Shown here in pieces: positions 34,563 to 45,835 of a stretch of DNA of 64,000 nt. The stretch's first letter is position 1. Every line of letters starts with the position of its first letter. The stretch covers positions 101,028 through 165,027 of the forward strand of contig MU385929.1 of assembly GCA_022497145.1 (NCBI GenBank). Reading direction: 5' to 3'. Under the pieces are notes generated by a model. It was given only the letters and a program-made list of their open reading frames with translations. It did not search any database and was not told the DNA's origin. The stretch is from Rostrohypoxylon terebratum (Eukaryota > Ascomycota > Sordariomycetes > Xylariales > Hypoxylaceae). A program made the position numbers and the translations under genes.

Positions 34563-36651
34563 TCAAAGAGGAGGTGTGCATGAGAGGCTTGTAGCAATAT
34601 TGCTATTGAACGCCTGGCGTAGACTTTCGATGCTGCTGTAGCAGCCGAGGGCGCACGTCACCAAGGCGCCAAGAAAATAGAAAATGTTGAAGGAATTGAA
34701 GAATGGCTTCTTCATAAACCCACGTCTCCATCGTTTCCAACCTTGGTCTACGTAACTATACGTGTTGGTCGACGGGTCAAATCTTTCTTCGGCTTCAACT
34801 ATCGCGTCTTTCTTAATCCAATAGCCGACCGCAAGCCATGCTGGAAATGTGTAGGTGAAAGACAAGATGAACAGTGCGCCAACCAAACCGACGATATACG
34901 AGAATTGAGGTACGGCTGCGGCTATGATGAACGCGACCGCCCAGTATACCGGGATGAGTGCAGCCCACCATATTTTCCCCATCCTGGTGGTCAAGTCCGG
35001 GAATTTCAAGAGCTCGTGAAAAACTTCGACATACACGACCTTGAGGCCAATGTTGCTATATAACACCGCTGCGATGAGATTGCTGACCAGGCTCAAGATG
35101 TTTCCGGCTGTTTGGATCCCGTAGACGGCAATGCCCTGCATTGACGGGTTGTACGCGTATTGGCCCTGATACGAATACACGAAGATGCCGAAGAAGATGT
35201 ATACGAAGTAGATGAACGTCTCGGCAACGAGCAAGCTTTTCCAAAAATCCATCGGGTGTCTAGGAATCGAATAGCGTTAGCGAGGGTATCATATTGAGCA
35301 TTATCCAATCAAATCAGGAACACATACCTCATCTCGGCCAGGAGGGCCGCGAAGAGCAAGGCCCCTCCGTATGCGTACACAGCTACGTTTAATCCGTTCA
35401 AAGAACCAATAAATCCCTCGCCACCGGTTGCTAGTCCTGGCGGAGGTGTTCCGGCGAACGTCTGGATGGGCATTCCTGGGGGTAAACCGAAACTTGCCTC
35501 TACTGCCGCATAGTTCGGGCCAAATCTCACAGATGCCATACTATTTCATCTCAGTCAATATAGTCTATAGTGATGATTGACGTAGGATATGACCACTCAC
35601 CACATCAATACGAGGGCTATTGTTAGCCAAACGGAGACATTGGCAAGCCAACCAAGCCGTTGTAGAGTTCTAATCTGGCCCAGGATAAAGCCAGCGGCCA
35701 TGAATATGAGCATGCATGCCACAAAGCAAATTCCCATGCTGTCCCCGGACGAGCCACGGCTAATCTGCGAGATGCTCTGCCCATTGCTCAAGACAAGAAC
35801 AGACACGGTGAGTAACAGCTGAAGAGCCTGTGCAACGTTCACAAAATGGCGGGTTGTGGCGCCAAATATACGAAAGAAGAAATCGCCGTACCCCCTGATA
35901 GGGTACTTGTTCGAATCTAGCCCGCAAAAGACCTTCCAGAGGATCCACCCTGAGCTGAATCGTCACCCATTAATAGACTAGACCAAGTAGAACGTGAGGA
36001 CGTGATGACGGGTAGAGACAAAGTCTTGACTCACTAGTACGACATAGCACCAAAGACGGTATACAACGCGACGCCTGGGCCATAGCCTAGCTGTGCAAAT
36101 GACCAGCTATAGGAGAAATTAGCCATGGTCTACCTTCTACGTCAAGAGGTTATTGTCGCTTACGGAGCTCCCACTGGGCCCAGGATGTCGGTTGTGATGA
36201 GGTAGAATATTGTACCCCAGCTAGCAGTTCTCAGCGCTCGATCGGTAGTGTGCCGCTGAGCTTCCGAAACTCCGTAGTTACTGGTGCTGGTAGTCTCCGT
36301 AGCTTGGGGGGCGTTGTTATCATGACCCTTCTCTTCGATTCCATTGGCAGAAACTGGCTCTGCTATCTGAGGCAAAGATACGACTGGCTCTGTAAGATCT
36401 CCGACGAACCGCCCCTTGATTATACTCTTGATCGTCCGCGGACCACGAGCAGCTATGAACCGAGCATTGGCTTCTTCCTCCTCGGCGCGCGTTATCGTGG
36501 CATAGTACATGTATTCCTCGAAACTGACAACCCGGTCTTTGATTTGTTCAATCCGTCCCACCGCATCTGCTGTCATGTTCTCTGCCTGCAAAGATGGCTT
36601 TCGTGGGTCGCCGCCGTCGAGGGCAAGATTTGCTGGAGGGATGCCAGTCAT
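34563..36651 (-). CDS. Amino acid transporter, Aa_trans (AAAP) family
   Basis: Five exons, 36651-36164, 36106-36035, 35954-35601, 35540-35328 and 35259-34563, give 607 residues. All four introns (57-80 bases) keep phase. The first 150 residues are cytosolic and hydrophilic and contain the FEEYMYYATITRAEEEE segment seen in Sordariomycete members. About eleven hydrophobic helices follow, beginning LRTASWGTIFYLITTDI and including FAQLGYGPG, SGWILWK, NVAQALQLLL and HPMDFWKS. The family imports neutral or aromatic amino acids by proton symport at the plasma or vacuolar membrane; the substrate here is unknown. I used the ATG at 36651; a TTG three codons upstream is in frame. Downstream lies the Mrx7-like gene in the opposite direction; upstream, after 1.3 kb, lie the DUF1479 enzyme and the Zn-cluster regulator. 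Confidence 0.87.
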
Positions 36652-37964
36652 AACGGGCAATCATTTCCGAAATCGCAATCACGGTGAGTTAAAGTAGAAC
36701 GACCACATTTTCTCGTAAGAGTGGCCAACGGCTTCTTTAATACTGTCGCGGGATGGTAGCATCGGGCCAGCCCTGTTATCTATCATCTGCAAGTGCTGTA
36801 TCATGCAAGAAGGTGCCAACTCTCTAGAGATGGAAAGCTACAGGGCTTCGCAGATAGGGTCGTCTCAACCCCTGTAACCTTCTTGTATTAGTTCTTTGCG
36901 CTGGTTTACGATGAGCGATATCTTGGCAGAGTTGCCCCTGTTGGCAATTCCAAATCTGGGAGGGAACTATACTCTGGTTGGGACAGCCATCTTTTCTGAC
37001 GATTACTATGTCTCGAAAATGTGATGAAATCGGGTAAGTCATTTGCCGCATCCTACAATCTTTGGGGTCGTGTGTGGTCTTTCAACTACTTTCAGCTCGA
37101 CTAATCTCACGGATTACGAAGGTATCACTATCACTTCCATCGGTTACAGATCAAGGATTTCAGAAAAGATACACAATTAACATTCTATCAGCGAGCGCTC
37201 GGAAGGAATCTAGATTCGGTTGTGTATAAGCATTGCTTGACATGGGTGATTATGGGGCGGTCAATTCCGCGTTCCAATAACACCTTCTGCTTGTAACTCA
37301 GCCACTCAAAATCCGGGGGACGGGCTACCTTAATGATTAATCGTGATGAAAGTGGTAGAGCACACCATCACAGCCAGCAACTCAATTATTAGGACCTTAA
37401 ATGGATTAGTATGCAAGCAGTCCGGGTATTCACCACATCGCGTCGTGTCACATCTTCCTCATTACACAGGACACGATAACTACAACGTTTCTGTATTAGT
37501 CAAACTTCTTGATAGGCTAGTAGGTAGGCTCTATGGAATCTGCCTTACCCCCCCTCCCCCTTTATTTTTTGTTTTTTATTTTTTGTTTTTTTTTATCTCT
37601 ACTAGGCAGGCTTTGCTAGTTGAATTTACGTTTTCTTATGGATATTCGTAACTGCATCTAAAAAGATCTAAACTGATGAAATAATTTAACAACATTTGTA
37701 GCAGCTAGATAAACACGACGTCTAGAACTTATATCTTACTTATACCGAAGGCATTCACGTCGAGGCGTGTATAACTATAAGACAGCTAACGAAAACTTGT
37801 GGTAACAATAGGTAGGTACCTATTTATATATACATGTGTATGATACCTATCTGAGCATGCGTAGGTACCTTCTACATTGGGGATGGGGGGTTGCCATCGG
37901 CAATGATGCACAGAGCCTCCTATACCCACCAAGTTCAATTCCCTACTTGGGTTAGGACAAGGGC
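36652..37964. other. Intergenic
   Basis: No gene is seen. A C- and T-run with TTTTTTGTTTTTT repeats lies near 37,547-37,600, and a GGTAGGTACCTA tract near 37,810. This is the promoter side of the permease gene. Confidence 0.6.
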
Positions 37965-39611
37965 TTAAAAGCTTAGTATTTCGTTCGCTAACGACGTAAT
38001 ATTCTTTGCTCCGTTGGTGTCCGTTTCAGCCGGCACAAGCTTCTCGAACCCGAATGCACGCAGTCCCTCAGCCGAAGCGTATGAACGAAGCGACGATTCG
38101 GTTTGCCTGTTGATGTGGTCGGCCTCGCCTCGACCACCAGGGAAGTCTGGGCCGGGGGTGCCGTCCAAGAACGCCTGTCTTTGACGAACAAGATACTTGG
38201 AGTTCAATTCTGTTACTGGGCACACCGGGATGTACAACACGCTAGAATCTGAATTACCCTTGTGTACCTTGTCGACAGCGTGAATAGCTAACGAATCCAT
38301 TAGTTCCCACGTGGTTGAGGGGATACCTGTCTTACTCACTGTCGCAGTGCCATACTACGTAGTCCCCTGGCTTAATGGGTGGGATATGTACCATGGTTCT
38401 ATCAAGATTTAAATGTGGATGGAGAACTGTATCCAGCTCTTGTCCATGCCCGGGAGTCGCTCCTTGAAGCTCGCTCGTCATTTCAGAACCGGCGAATTTC
38501 CAATTTCGGGCCGCGAGATATTCATTAGGGGAGACCTGGCTGGCGTCCTTCACCGGTTCGAAGAATGGACGAAGTAGGAAGTATGCCGTCGAGAGTTTCA
38601 TCGAGGGATTTACCATGAGTGTTCCTTCGAACGGCTTGGTGGTGCTCATACTGAGCCAGCCCTGGAACATACGGAACATCGAGGCCGCACCTAGCCCGTT
38701 ATAATTATTCATAACGGCTGGCACACGCGCGCTAGCATCCCACGGGTCGAAGTCTTCCCATGTGCCATCGAAGACCTTCTCATACACGCCACCGAGACCA
38801 TAGCCATTCAGCTCCCACCTTTCGACGCTCCCTCCGTCGACATGGGGTCCTAGAGCAAACGTGGCATCGCCCGGTTGTCTTATGCGAAGGCGGTCCGCGT
38901 AAGCTAAAGGCTGTGATGTTGATATAGGGCTATTAGGGTCTGACATGTGCCATAGCTTCATCAGCGCCGTCTGAGCTCGTAACATATTTGGATGCGATCT
39001 AGCTCGGAGCTGAGGAGCAGACCAGTATAGCTCGTAAACCTGCGGGTTATCTTTGGGAAACGCTGTGCTCGCGATCAGCTACCGGCCTGTGCTAGCTTAA
39101 ATGTATTTATGAGGTTACCGTTTGTATGAGGGTTTAGCCTCACATATTCCTCGATGTCGTCCTTGAATGAACGAGCCTCCTCCTCTGGAAGTACCCCCCT
39201 AATGACGGCCACACCTCGCTTTTTGATTTCATCACGAAACTTCGCGAGGTCTGTGTCTAAGTCCTTGAAGTTGAGGTTAGGGATGATGCTAGGTCCCTTT
39301 TCAATGATAGACTTGTTCTCTTGAACAAGCTCGACCAGAAGCCTGTTCCAGCTATCAATTACGCGGTTTTCATGACCACGGATTAGAGTCTGTTTGAGAT
39401 CTAGAAAACGTCGGGGAAGAGGTTCCCTTGCGCCTCCAGACAATGATACAAAGGCGTCAGCAATGCTCCCTTCCCTCTTCGACTGCACCTGCACCCGTAC
39501 AGGCATCTGCACAGGCATCTGCGTCTGCGTCTGTGTTTGTGCTGCCGCCATTGCGACCGAGCGCGACTGGAAGACGTTTCTCAATGATAACCTTGAAAGA
39601 GCGCGGGACAT
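37965..39611 (-). CDS. DUF1479 2-oxoglutarate/Fe(II) dioxygenase-like protein
   Basis: Three exons, 39611-39119, 39062-38340 and 38287-37965, give 512 residues. Residues 1-25 (MSRALSRLSLRNVF...) are Arg/Ser-rich and amphipathic, like a mitochondrial presequence; a Gln-rich TQTQTQ tract follows. The catalytic part has LGPHVDGGSVERWE (H about 235, HxD motif), FxGT, and a distal VVWHCDTIHAVDKVHKG (H about 403), which the last splice rebuilds exactly. These are the marks of DUF1479 proteins, which share the double-stranded beta-helix fold of 2-oxoglutarate-dependent oxygenases and include bacterial YbiU. The substrate is unknown. The gene is divergent from the adjacent Zn-cluster regulator, with about 1 kb between the two starts. 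Confidence 0.85.
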
Positions 39612-40678
39612 GATGGCGTGGATTGATCATGGATCACATAATACTTGAAATCAGGAGGCTCAGAGATAAGGAATAAGAGCAGAGATGGTGTTCAGCTGTA
39701 TTGCTTAGGTACCTAGGTAGTTATCTAGGTATCTAGTAGACGAATAGCTAATGATATATACATGTACAACATGTAGGTAAGTTAAGATTTGATTAGCATC
39801 TTCACACATGTTGAAGTGACCGCGGAACTGCCTCTAAAGTGTTGAGCAAGTCGGCTTTAGCGTTGTATATCATACCTAGGTAGGTACAGACGATCAAAGG
39901 TATACTCCATCATTAGATTTCATTTCCCTGTCTGGTTACGCCTGCTTGAAACGTAACTCAGTAAGCATGTATACCTACCTACTTACCTACCGTAGTCTTG
40001 GTTGCGAGATTTGATACCGAGTTTCGGAGATTCCGTTTACATTTCTTGACAATCTAGCGTTCATACTAGAAATTCTTAGGTCTTAGGTGGTGGGGATGCC
40101 CGGTCTAGAGGATGATCCCGACGCCAATAAGCCAATAAGACAAGCGGAGATGCTGTATCAGGCTAGTCCGCCAGTCCGCCTGTGCTCTTTTGCTTAATAC
40201 CTACCGCCTAATAGTACCAGCCTACAAACAGCTGCAGACCTTGCCAACTTGCCTACCTCGGTATACACATGGCGGGGGGAACACAGCTGACTGACAATGG
40301 AACCCCCCCGAAGCTCCAGAAGCCCCAGAAGACCTCTCAAAGTGCCGAGAGTCTTGTTCCCCGATTGCTCACCACGCTCACCACACGGCGTGCATGTCTG
40401 CTCATTGATGACTGACTACCTACCTACCTTACTATTACGAGATTTATCTTCTGTCTTTTATGCACATTGGTCGTCATGTAATATTTTGACATCATTTCAA
40501 TTTCCTTGTCGATAGATACCTCTTATTATTCTTTCTTCTTACTAGGTACCGCTCCGAGAGTCCTTTTCTTTTTCGAGAATGTGGCACTGCAAATCTTCTT
40601 CCATCGAGGGTTGATACCTATTACTCAACATCGGGAGTCGGAGTTGACATTTCTGGAGTCTCGCCGCATATTTCGGCC
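39612..40678. other. Divergent promoter region between the DUF1479 enzyme and the Zn-cluster regulator
   Basis: Non-coding. It holds repeated CCTAGGTAG tracts (39,705-39,735; 39,880-39,890; 39,970-39,990) and T/C-rich DNA before the regulator's start. A shared regulatory region is plausible, but no defined operator can be read. Confidence 0.55.
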
Positions 40679-42618
40679 ATGGTTAGATTTGTGGAATCCG
40701 ACTCGACGGGTTTGCCCCTGAAGAGGAAACAGGTCGCTCAGGCCTGCGCTAGGTGTCGGCGACGGAAGAAGAGATGTTTCCACAATCATGATGAGCGTAG
40801 TGCTGTCGGCGCACTCAATCCAATCACCAGAGTCGGAGAGGCGGCGGTCCGTAGTCCAACTGACCGTCCCAGCTCACCAAGTCCTCCGGAGCAGCCCGAG
40901 CCTCTTTCTGAACGGCCAAGCTCCCAAAATCAGGAGGGGCACGCTTCTAGGTTCATTGGCGACCTAAGTCCCGAGGTTATCCTGATGGAAGCTACCAGTC
41001 TTTGCTCTCACCGCGACGTATCGGTGAGAGGAGGTTTGGGGATATGGCAACCCCGAGCACCCGATTCGACCAAGCCGACCAGCCCCTTTATTCTGACGTC
41101 CCCGTCACGGCAGGCCGTTCAAGATATGCTCAAGGCATATGTGTGGAGTCATTGTATAGCCTGTTGCCCACCGCCGTCAGACTACGCCGTCCTCCGCCGG
41201 ATCTATCTTGAGAAGCTAGACCCTATTTTCCCCATACTTGGTGGACAATTATTAATTTCTCTCCAAGACGAGATAGAAGGCAAGGTACTTCAGCAGATCG
41301 TGAGTCTTGCCGCCGCTGCTGACCCGGAGGCTAGTCGCCACCTTCGCTTAAACTCCGAGGGCCCACTCCTGTCACGGCATGACTTTTGCAACTCGTTGTC
41401 AAACTCGATCCAGACAATTATTGACGCTGGACTCATCACAAGCCGGGTCTTTCTGGTCCGCATATTGGCCGCGTTATCATTGTACATGCAGCCTAGTTCC
41501 CCTGATGAAGCGGACATCCCTGCACTTCTCAATAGCCGCGCAGTTCACCAAATGCACACATTGGGGTTACAGATGGCCTCCGAAGATAGTCACAGAAGTA
41601 GCAAAGAGAGCCGTACATTATTCTGTTGTGTTTGGGCGCTGGATCGTATCAACAGTGCCTTCTACGGCCGGGCTTGCTTGATCCATGAGCGGGATATTGG
41701 ATGGAATATGGATGAGTGCATTACAGCACAGCCGCCCCCCTTCCGCCTATTCCTCATGCTCATTGGCCTCCTCGACAGTGTCATTGGTTTATACCGCCCT
41801 GGTAACCGAAAAGAGAATGAATATATTATCGAGCTTCCCATCTTCGAGCAGATGATACTTGATGCCGGGGCAGCTCGAGTCTCTAGTTCATGTTTAGGTG
41901 AGTGGGAACTTACCGGGTTGTATCATTAAAGGAAATGCATACTGATCCTTCGTAAGCCTCGCTTGAAATTTTCTACCATTCAGTCGCTATATTGTCGAGT
42001 CAATCGCCCTCCGAGAACCGCTCGACAGCTCTACCAGCCCCTGCAACGAACAGTCGTAGATCCCTGGCTGCCGACCGTATCACATCTATCGTCGGAGATG
42101 AATTTGTCGGGCAATTATCATACTTGCCTATAATTCCTTATGGTGTATCCTTATCTCTCAGCGTCTCATACCGCAAGATGCGCCACAGTAATGTTCCCAT
42201 GTTCAGAAACAGAGGTAAACAGGCCTTCGTAGCGAATACTTCGCTCTTGAAGTCTCTAGACGATACATTTTGGACAGCAAAAGCTATGGTGGCAATGGCC
42301 GAACAGGTCCTCCAGGAAATGGACAAAGCTGTCGCTTCAATAACACAGGAAACTGGCCTAGCAGATACTTCGAAAAAGGCAGAGTCTACATTCCGAGGAG
42401 ACCATGAAGTTGCTTCGTCAGGACCCGGCGATTCTATCACTGACTATACCCTCCAAGGGAATGCCGATGCTTCTATGCTCGAAGCCATCCCAGATCTAGA
42501 CGTATTCGGTCATTTCGACCCAACTTTCAACCTAGGTGCTGTAGACGCCGTTCTCGAGGGAAACTTGGATTTCGGTCCCTCTTCGAATTGGTTTGAATGG
42601 CAGCAACTACGAGGGTAA
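40679..42618 (+). CDS. Fungal transcription factor with an incomplete Zn2Cys6 cluster
   Basis: Two exons, 40679-41897 and 41957-42618, give 626 residues. The N-terminus KRKQVAQACARCRRRKKRCFHNH has the first Cys triad (C23, C26, C33) of a Zn2Cys6 binuclear cluster, but the second triad is absent; the nearest candidates are H35 and H37. A Ser/Pro linker follows, then the fungal-specific transcription factor domain at about 150-520, including RFIGDLSPEVILMEATS, CCVWALDRINSAFYGR and IHERDIGW. The splice acceptor at 41956 was chosen because it restores SLEIFYHSVAIL, expected for the domain; the acceptor 27 bases later would drop it. It probably controls a nearby pathway, with the divergent DUF1479 gene and the permease as the obvious candidates. 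Confidence 0.82.
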
Positions 42619-43283
42619 AGGTCACTAAACCCATTTACCTGCACTGGCATCTCATTAAATCACCTAATGATTGTAAGTACGATCACCTGGTACCGATGAA
42701 TTCGATTGGCAGAGAGATGAGCTTCTCCCATAACCAGACCACGTAACAATGCGGGGACACCCAATATTACCTACCTACCTAGGTCCTAGGCACCTATAGA
42801 ATCAGGTACAGATGCATATTTTTTTTGGCTAATTTATCTCGTACCCTTACTTTCATTCTTTAGTGCCTAGCTGATTTTGCTCTCTACTAGCGACCTATAT
42901 AGGAAGTTTTTAACCTGACATCACATTGCAACCTAGAGTCCCTATGACCTATATGTCCTTACCTACCTCCTAGCTGGTAGTATAAGTACACCCTGGGGCC
43001 ACCTACATTTACCTTTAAAGAAAAGCAGATAAATAAACCTTTGCTATCTCTGTACAGGTGACTAGACCCGGCGTCATTACTCGAATGCCTCCCAAAAGCA
43101 ACTCCGACAAACACCCCACTTCACTCCAAGTCTCGGGATCCATACTACCTAGTAGGTAGATACCACTCCATAGGCTCCTATAAATCTGAGAACCTTCTAT
43201 AAGATCTATCGAATACCTGCCTTGTACAAGTCCAAGGATACTTTCCCATCTCTATTTCACTCCACGAATTCTTACGTTTTAAG
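42619..43283. other. Intergenic, promoter of the aldolase gene
   Basis: No gene. CCTAGGTCCTAGG-type palindromes occur at about 42,770-42,800. A 24-codon frame (43,085-43,159) lies upstream of the likely TATA box and is probably not transcribed. Confidence 0.6.
43179..43185 (+). promoter_or_regulatory. Probable TATA box of the deoxyribose-phosphate aldolase gene
   Basis: TATAAAT lies about 100 bases before the aldolase ATG, a normal distance in filamentous fungi. It is followed by pyrimidine-rich DNA where transcription could start. Confidence 0.4.
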
Positions 43284-44012
43284 ATGGCGTCTTCAATACC
43301 CATAGCTATGACCTCGCCGCAGATCGCCAAACTGATCGACCATTCCTTATTACATCCAACCATGACCGACGAGGAGATTCTCGCTGGTCTTGAAGTGGCT
43401 AAGAAGTATAAAGTCGCGGCTGCTTGCATCAAACCATACTCCATTTCGATGGCCAAGAATATCCTCGACGGCTCAGGCGTGCTCATTTGTGCCGTCATCG
43501 GATTTCCCCATGGCAACAGCACTACAACTATCAAAGTTCTGGAAGCCGAGGATGCTGTAAAGGCAGGGGCACACGAGATTGATATGGTTGCCAACGTGGG
43601 AAAGGTCCTCGGTGGCGACTGGGAATACGTGACGGATGAGATCCGGATTATCAATGAGGCTGTTGTTAAGAACGGTGCTGCTCTCAAGGTCATATTTGAG
43701 AATGATTACCTCGAGGATGAGCACATCATACGCCTGTGTAAGATCTGTGCGGACATATCTGTTGCCTTCGTCAAGACATCGACTGGTTACGGCTTTGTGA
43801 AGCAGCCCAATGGATTCTACTCATATAAGGGTGCTACATTACCTCACCTCAAGTTGATGAAGGCCAACGTCGGTCCAATGGTGCAGATTAAAGCTGCTGG
43901 TGGGGTTCGGACTTTGAGTGAAGTTTTGACGGTTGCTTCATTAGGTGTTACTCGAATCGGCGCTTCAGCTACTGTTGCTATTATGGAAGAGGCGATCAGT
44001 CGCGAAACATGA
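43284..44012 (+). CDS. Deoxyribose-phosphate aldolase
   Basis: A single exon encodes 242 residues, the full length of a short-type DeoC/DERA. It cleaves 2-deoxy-D-ribose 5-phosphate to glyceraldehyde 3-phosphate and acetaldehyde in deoxynucleoside catabolism. The class I aldolase residues are visible: K164 in VAFVKTSTGYG forms the Schiff base; D100 in HEIDMV and K203 in QIKAAGGVRT complete the active site. The KLIDHSLLHPT start and VIGFPHG are also typical. No targeting signal is evident, so it is probably cytosolic. It follows the Zn-cluster regulator in the same direction, but 660 bases with its own TATA box separate them. Assignment is firm. Confidence 0.96.
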   Translation: MASSIPIAMTSPQIAKLIDHSLLHPTMTDEEILAGLEVAKKYKVAAACIKPYSISMAKNILDGSGVLICAVIGFPHGNSTTTIKVLEAEDAVKAGAHEIDMVANVGKVLGGDWEYVTDEIRIINEAVVKNGAALKVIFENDYLEDEHIIRLCKICADISVAFVKTSTGYGFVKQPNGFYSYKGATLPHLKLMKANVGPMVQIKAAGGVRTLSEVLTVASLGVTRIGASATVAIMEEAISRET

Positions 44013-44405
44013 CGTGTCTCTGAGATTGGGCATATAAACCTCACGGCCCGCCAAAATGCAAAATAGACGGTACTATCATAGGTATTTGAAGTTTGTCGCC
44101 CATAGATACTGACGATTCAAGGCCACGACACATCATGAGCTAGAATCCATTTCTCCAAGGATACTAGTCTAAGGCAACCATCTTATATATCACAAGCATG
44201 AAGACAGTGCTTGAGCTTACTCCTTTATTCATAATGAGGTACTCTGATGCTGCTAGGTAAATTTAATGAATATCATGCTCCAAACATATCCCATTTTCCC
44301 CAAAGGTGATGATTTTTCTTTTCCTTTTCTTCTCCCTTTTCAAACCCCGCCTTATGTAGATACGATTTCAGTTTTATGCTTGGATAAAATGAGAGACATA
44401 TCAGA
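44013..44405. other. Short 3'-3' intergenic region
   Basis: This lies between the convergent aldolase and DUF1993 genes. It includes a T/C-rich stretch at about 44,310-44,345. Nothing else is seen. Confidence 0.7.
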
Positions 44406-45129
44406 TTACACCAACGTCCATCCTTCAATATAGTGCGTCAGATAGAGCTCCTTGCCCAATGGCACGCCTTCCTTCCTCAAGATAGCGTATAGCATGTTCA
44501 AGTGGAAATACATCTGGGACACGACGGATCGTTGAATAACTAGTAATAGTTAGCCCGGCCGATCTCATACTGATCTTATTACCTATAGGGAAGAGGCGAC
44601 GAGTTGATAGTCAGTGGGGAATAAATAGGTGGGTAGGTAATGTCATTCACATACTGCCGATATAATTAGTATTCGGGTCTAAATAGGCTTAAAGGGGATA
44701 GTCATGAAATGAACGAGGGTTTGATGGAATAAAAACCTACCAGTCTACAGCCGGAGCTTTAACTGACTTCTTGCCGACAGGAAACTCCACGATCTCTGCC
44801 TCTCGACCGTTCAAAGCCTCGGGTTTGACGGCCGCTAAGTCGCTTATGGCGTTGTTCAGTTGTGCATAGCTATCTGCTAGTGGAACTTCCTTGACGTCCG
44901 CTTCGAACTTGTTACCAAGCAGAATCTGGAGAATCTTCTTGGTGAACATGACCGTGATGCTGATCTGTACTGAGGCGGAGTACATGTCCGGGCTCAGCCG
45001 GGCCTTGAGAAGCTCGTCGACGGACTTGCCGTTCTCCTGGGCAAATTTCTCGGCATCCTTGAGGATCCCCAGCTCAGTCTGGAGGATCTTCGTGAGGACA
45101 GGGATAGTCAGATCATAAAGGGATGCCAT
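44406..45129 (-). CDS. DUF1993 family protein (splice frame unresolved)
   Basis: The first exon (45129-44741) encodes the DUF1993 N-terminal helical part: MASLYDLTIPVLTKIL, then LLKARLSPDMYSASVQI, ending KSVKAPAVDW. The expected C-terminus is present downstream as SQMYFHLNMLYAILRKEG followed by VPLGKELYL, ending at the stop at 44406. The best-looking intron (donor GTAGGT at 44740, branch CTAAC, acceptor ending 44540) leaves the two parts one base out of frame. A frame-preserving alternative uses donor GTAGAC (44748) and acceptor CCCAG (ending 44514), giving 162 residues but losing about a dozen usually present residues. Without splicing the protein would stop at 130 residues. DUF1993 proteins are small DinB-like helical proteins of unknown role. 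Confidence 0.65.
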
Positions 45130-45835
45130 GGCGAGTTTCTGGTGGAGTAGGTGATGCTTTTGTCGTTGATGTCGTGGTTATTTTGCTTGTGAGACCGTCC
45201 ATTGTTAGTAGCATCAGATTCGACTTTTATATATCAACGCCAAGGTCAGGACAAGCACGGCTGATAAATCGTGATACTAAGATTCATGCAAGCTCGATGG
45301 AGGCACGGTTCTGAAGGTGTAAAACCGCCGTCTGGACGCTGCGCCGGCGATCCTGTTTATAAGCGACGGGGCAAAATTAGGCCGTTTGCGGCGACTTATT
45401 ATTAATCTTATGATAGTCACAATTGATTGAGATGCTATTTTGCTAATCTCCTCTATGTTCTTCTGGTCTCAATTGCGTATGATTGACTGAATATCAATAC
45501 TAGAAGGATTGTATGAGTACCTAGAAACTGTGTAAGCTACTAGGTATGGCGTGATTAGATGTTGTACGCCCATAAGCTTTTCGAATGTCAGATTAAGCAA
45601 TCGGAATTCTAAACCAACACGGGTAACGATCTATAGATGTGGGGTTAATTAAATTTATGAGCACCGTACATATTAGCAGTAGATGCCGTAACCACCTGGG
45701 CTGCCTGGGTACCTAGGTCCTGGCCCGTAATCTATGGGGATATCATCGAAAGCCTATGTAATGACAAAACAATTCGCAGCCAATTCCCATCCGTATTCTT
45801 TGCCGCCCTGTCACAGCAAACCCGTAAACAAAGAC
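45130..45835. other. Intergenic
   Basis: This is the 5' flank of the DUF1993 gene and the 3' flank of the next minus-strand gene. No gene is recognised. Confidence 0.65.

Noticed and set aside
41957..41983. Alternative acceptor CATTCAG (ending 41983) in the Zn-cluster regulator
   Set aside because: It would remove the EIFYHSV segment expected for this domain; the acceptor ending 41956 keeps it in frame.
43085..43159. Upstream 24-codon frame before the aldolase gene
   Set aside because: It lies upstream of the probable TATA box, so it is unlikely to be in the mRNA.
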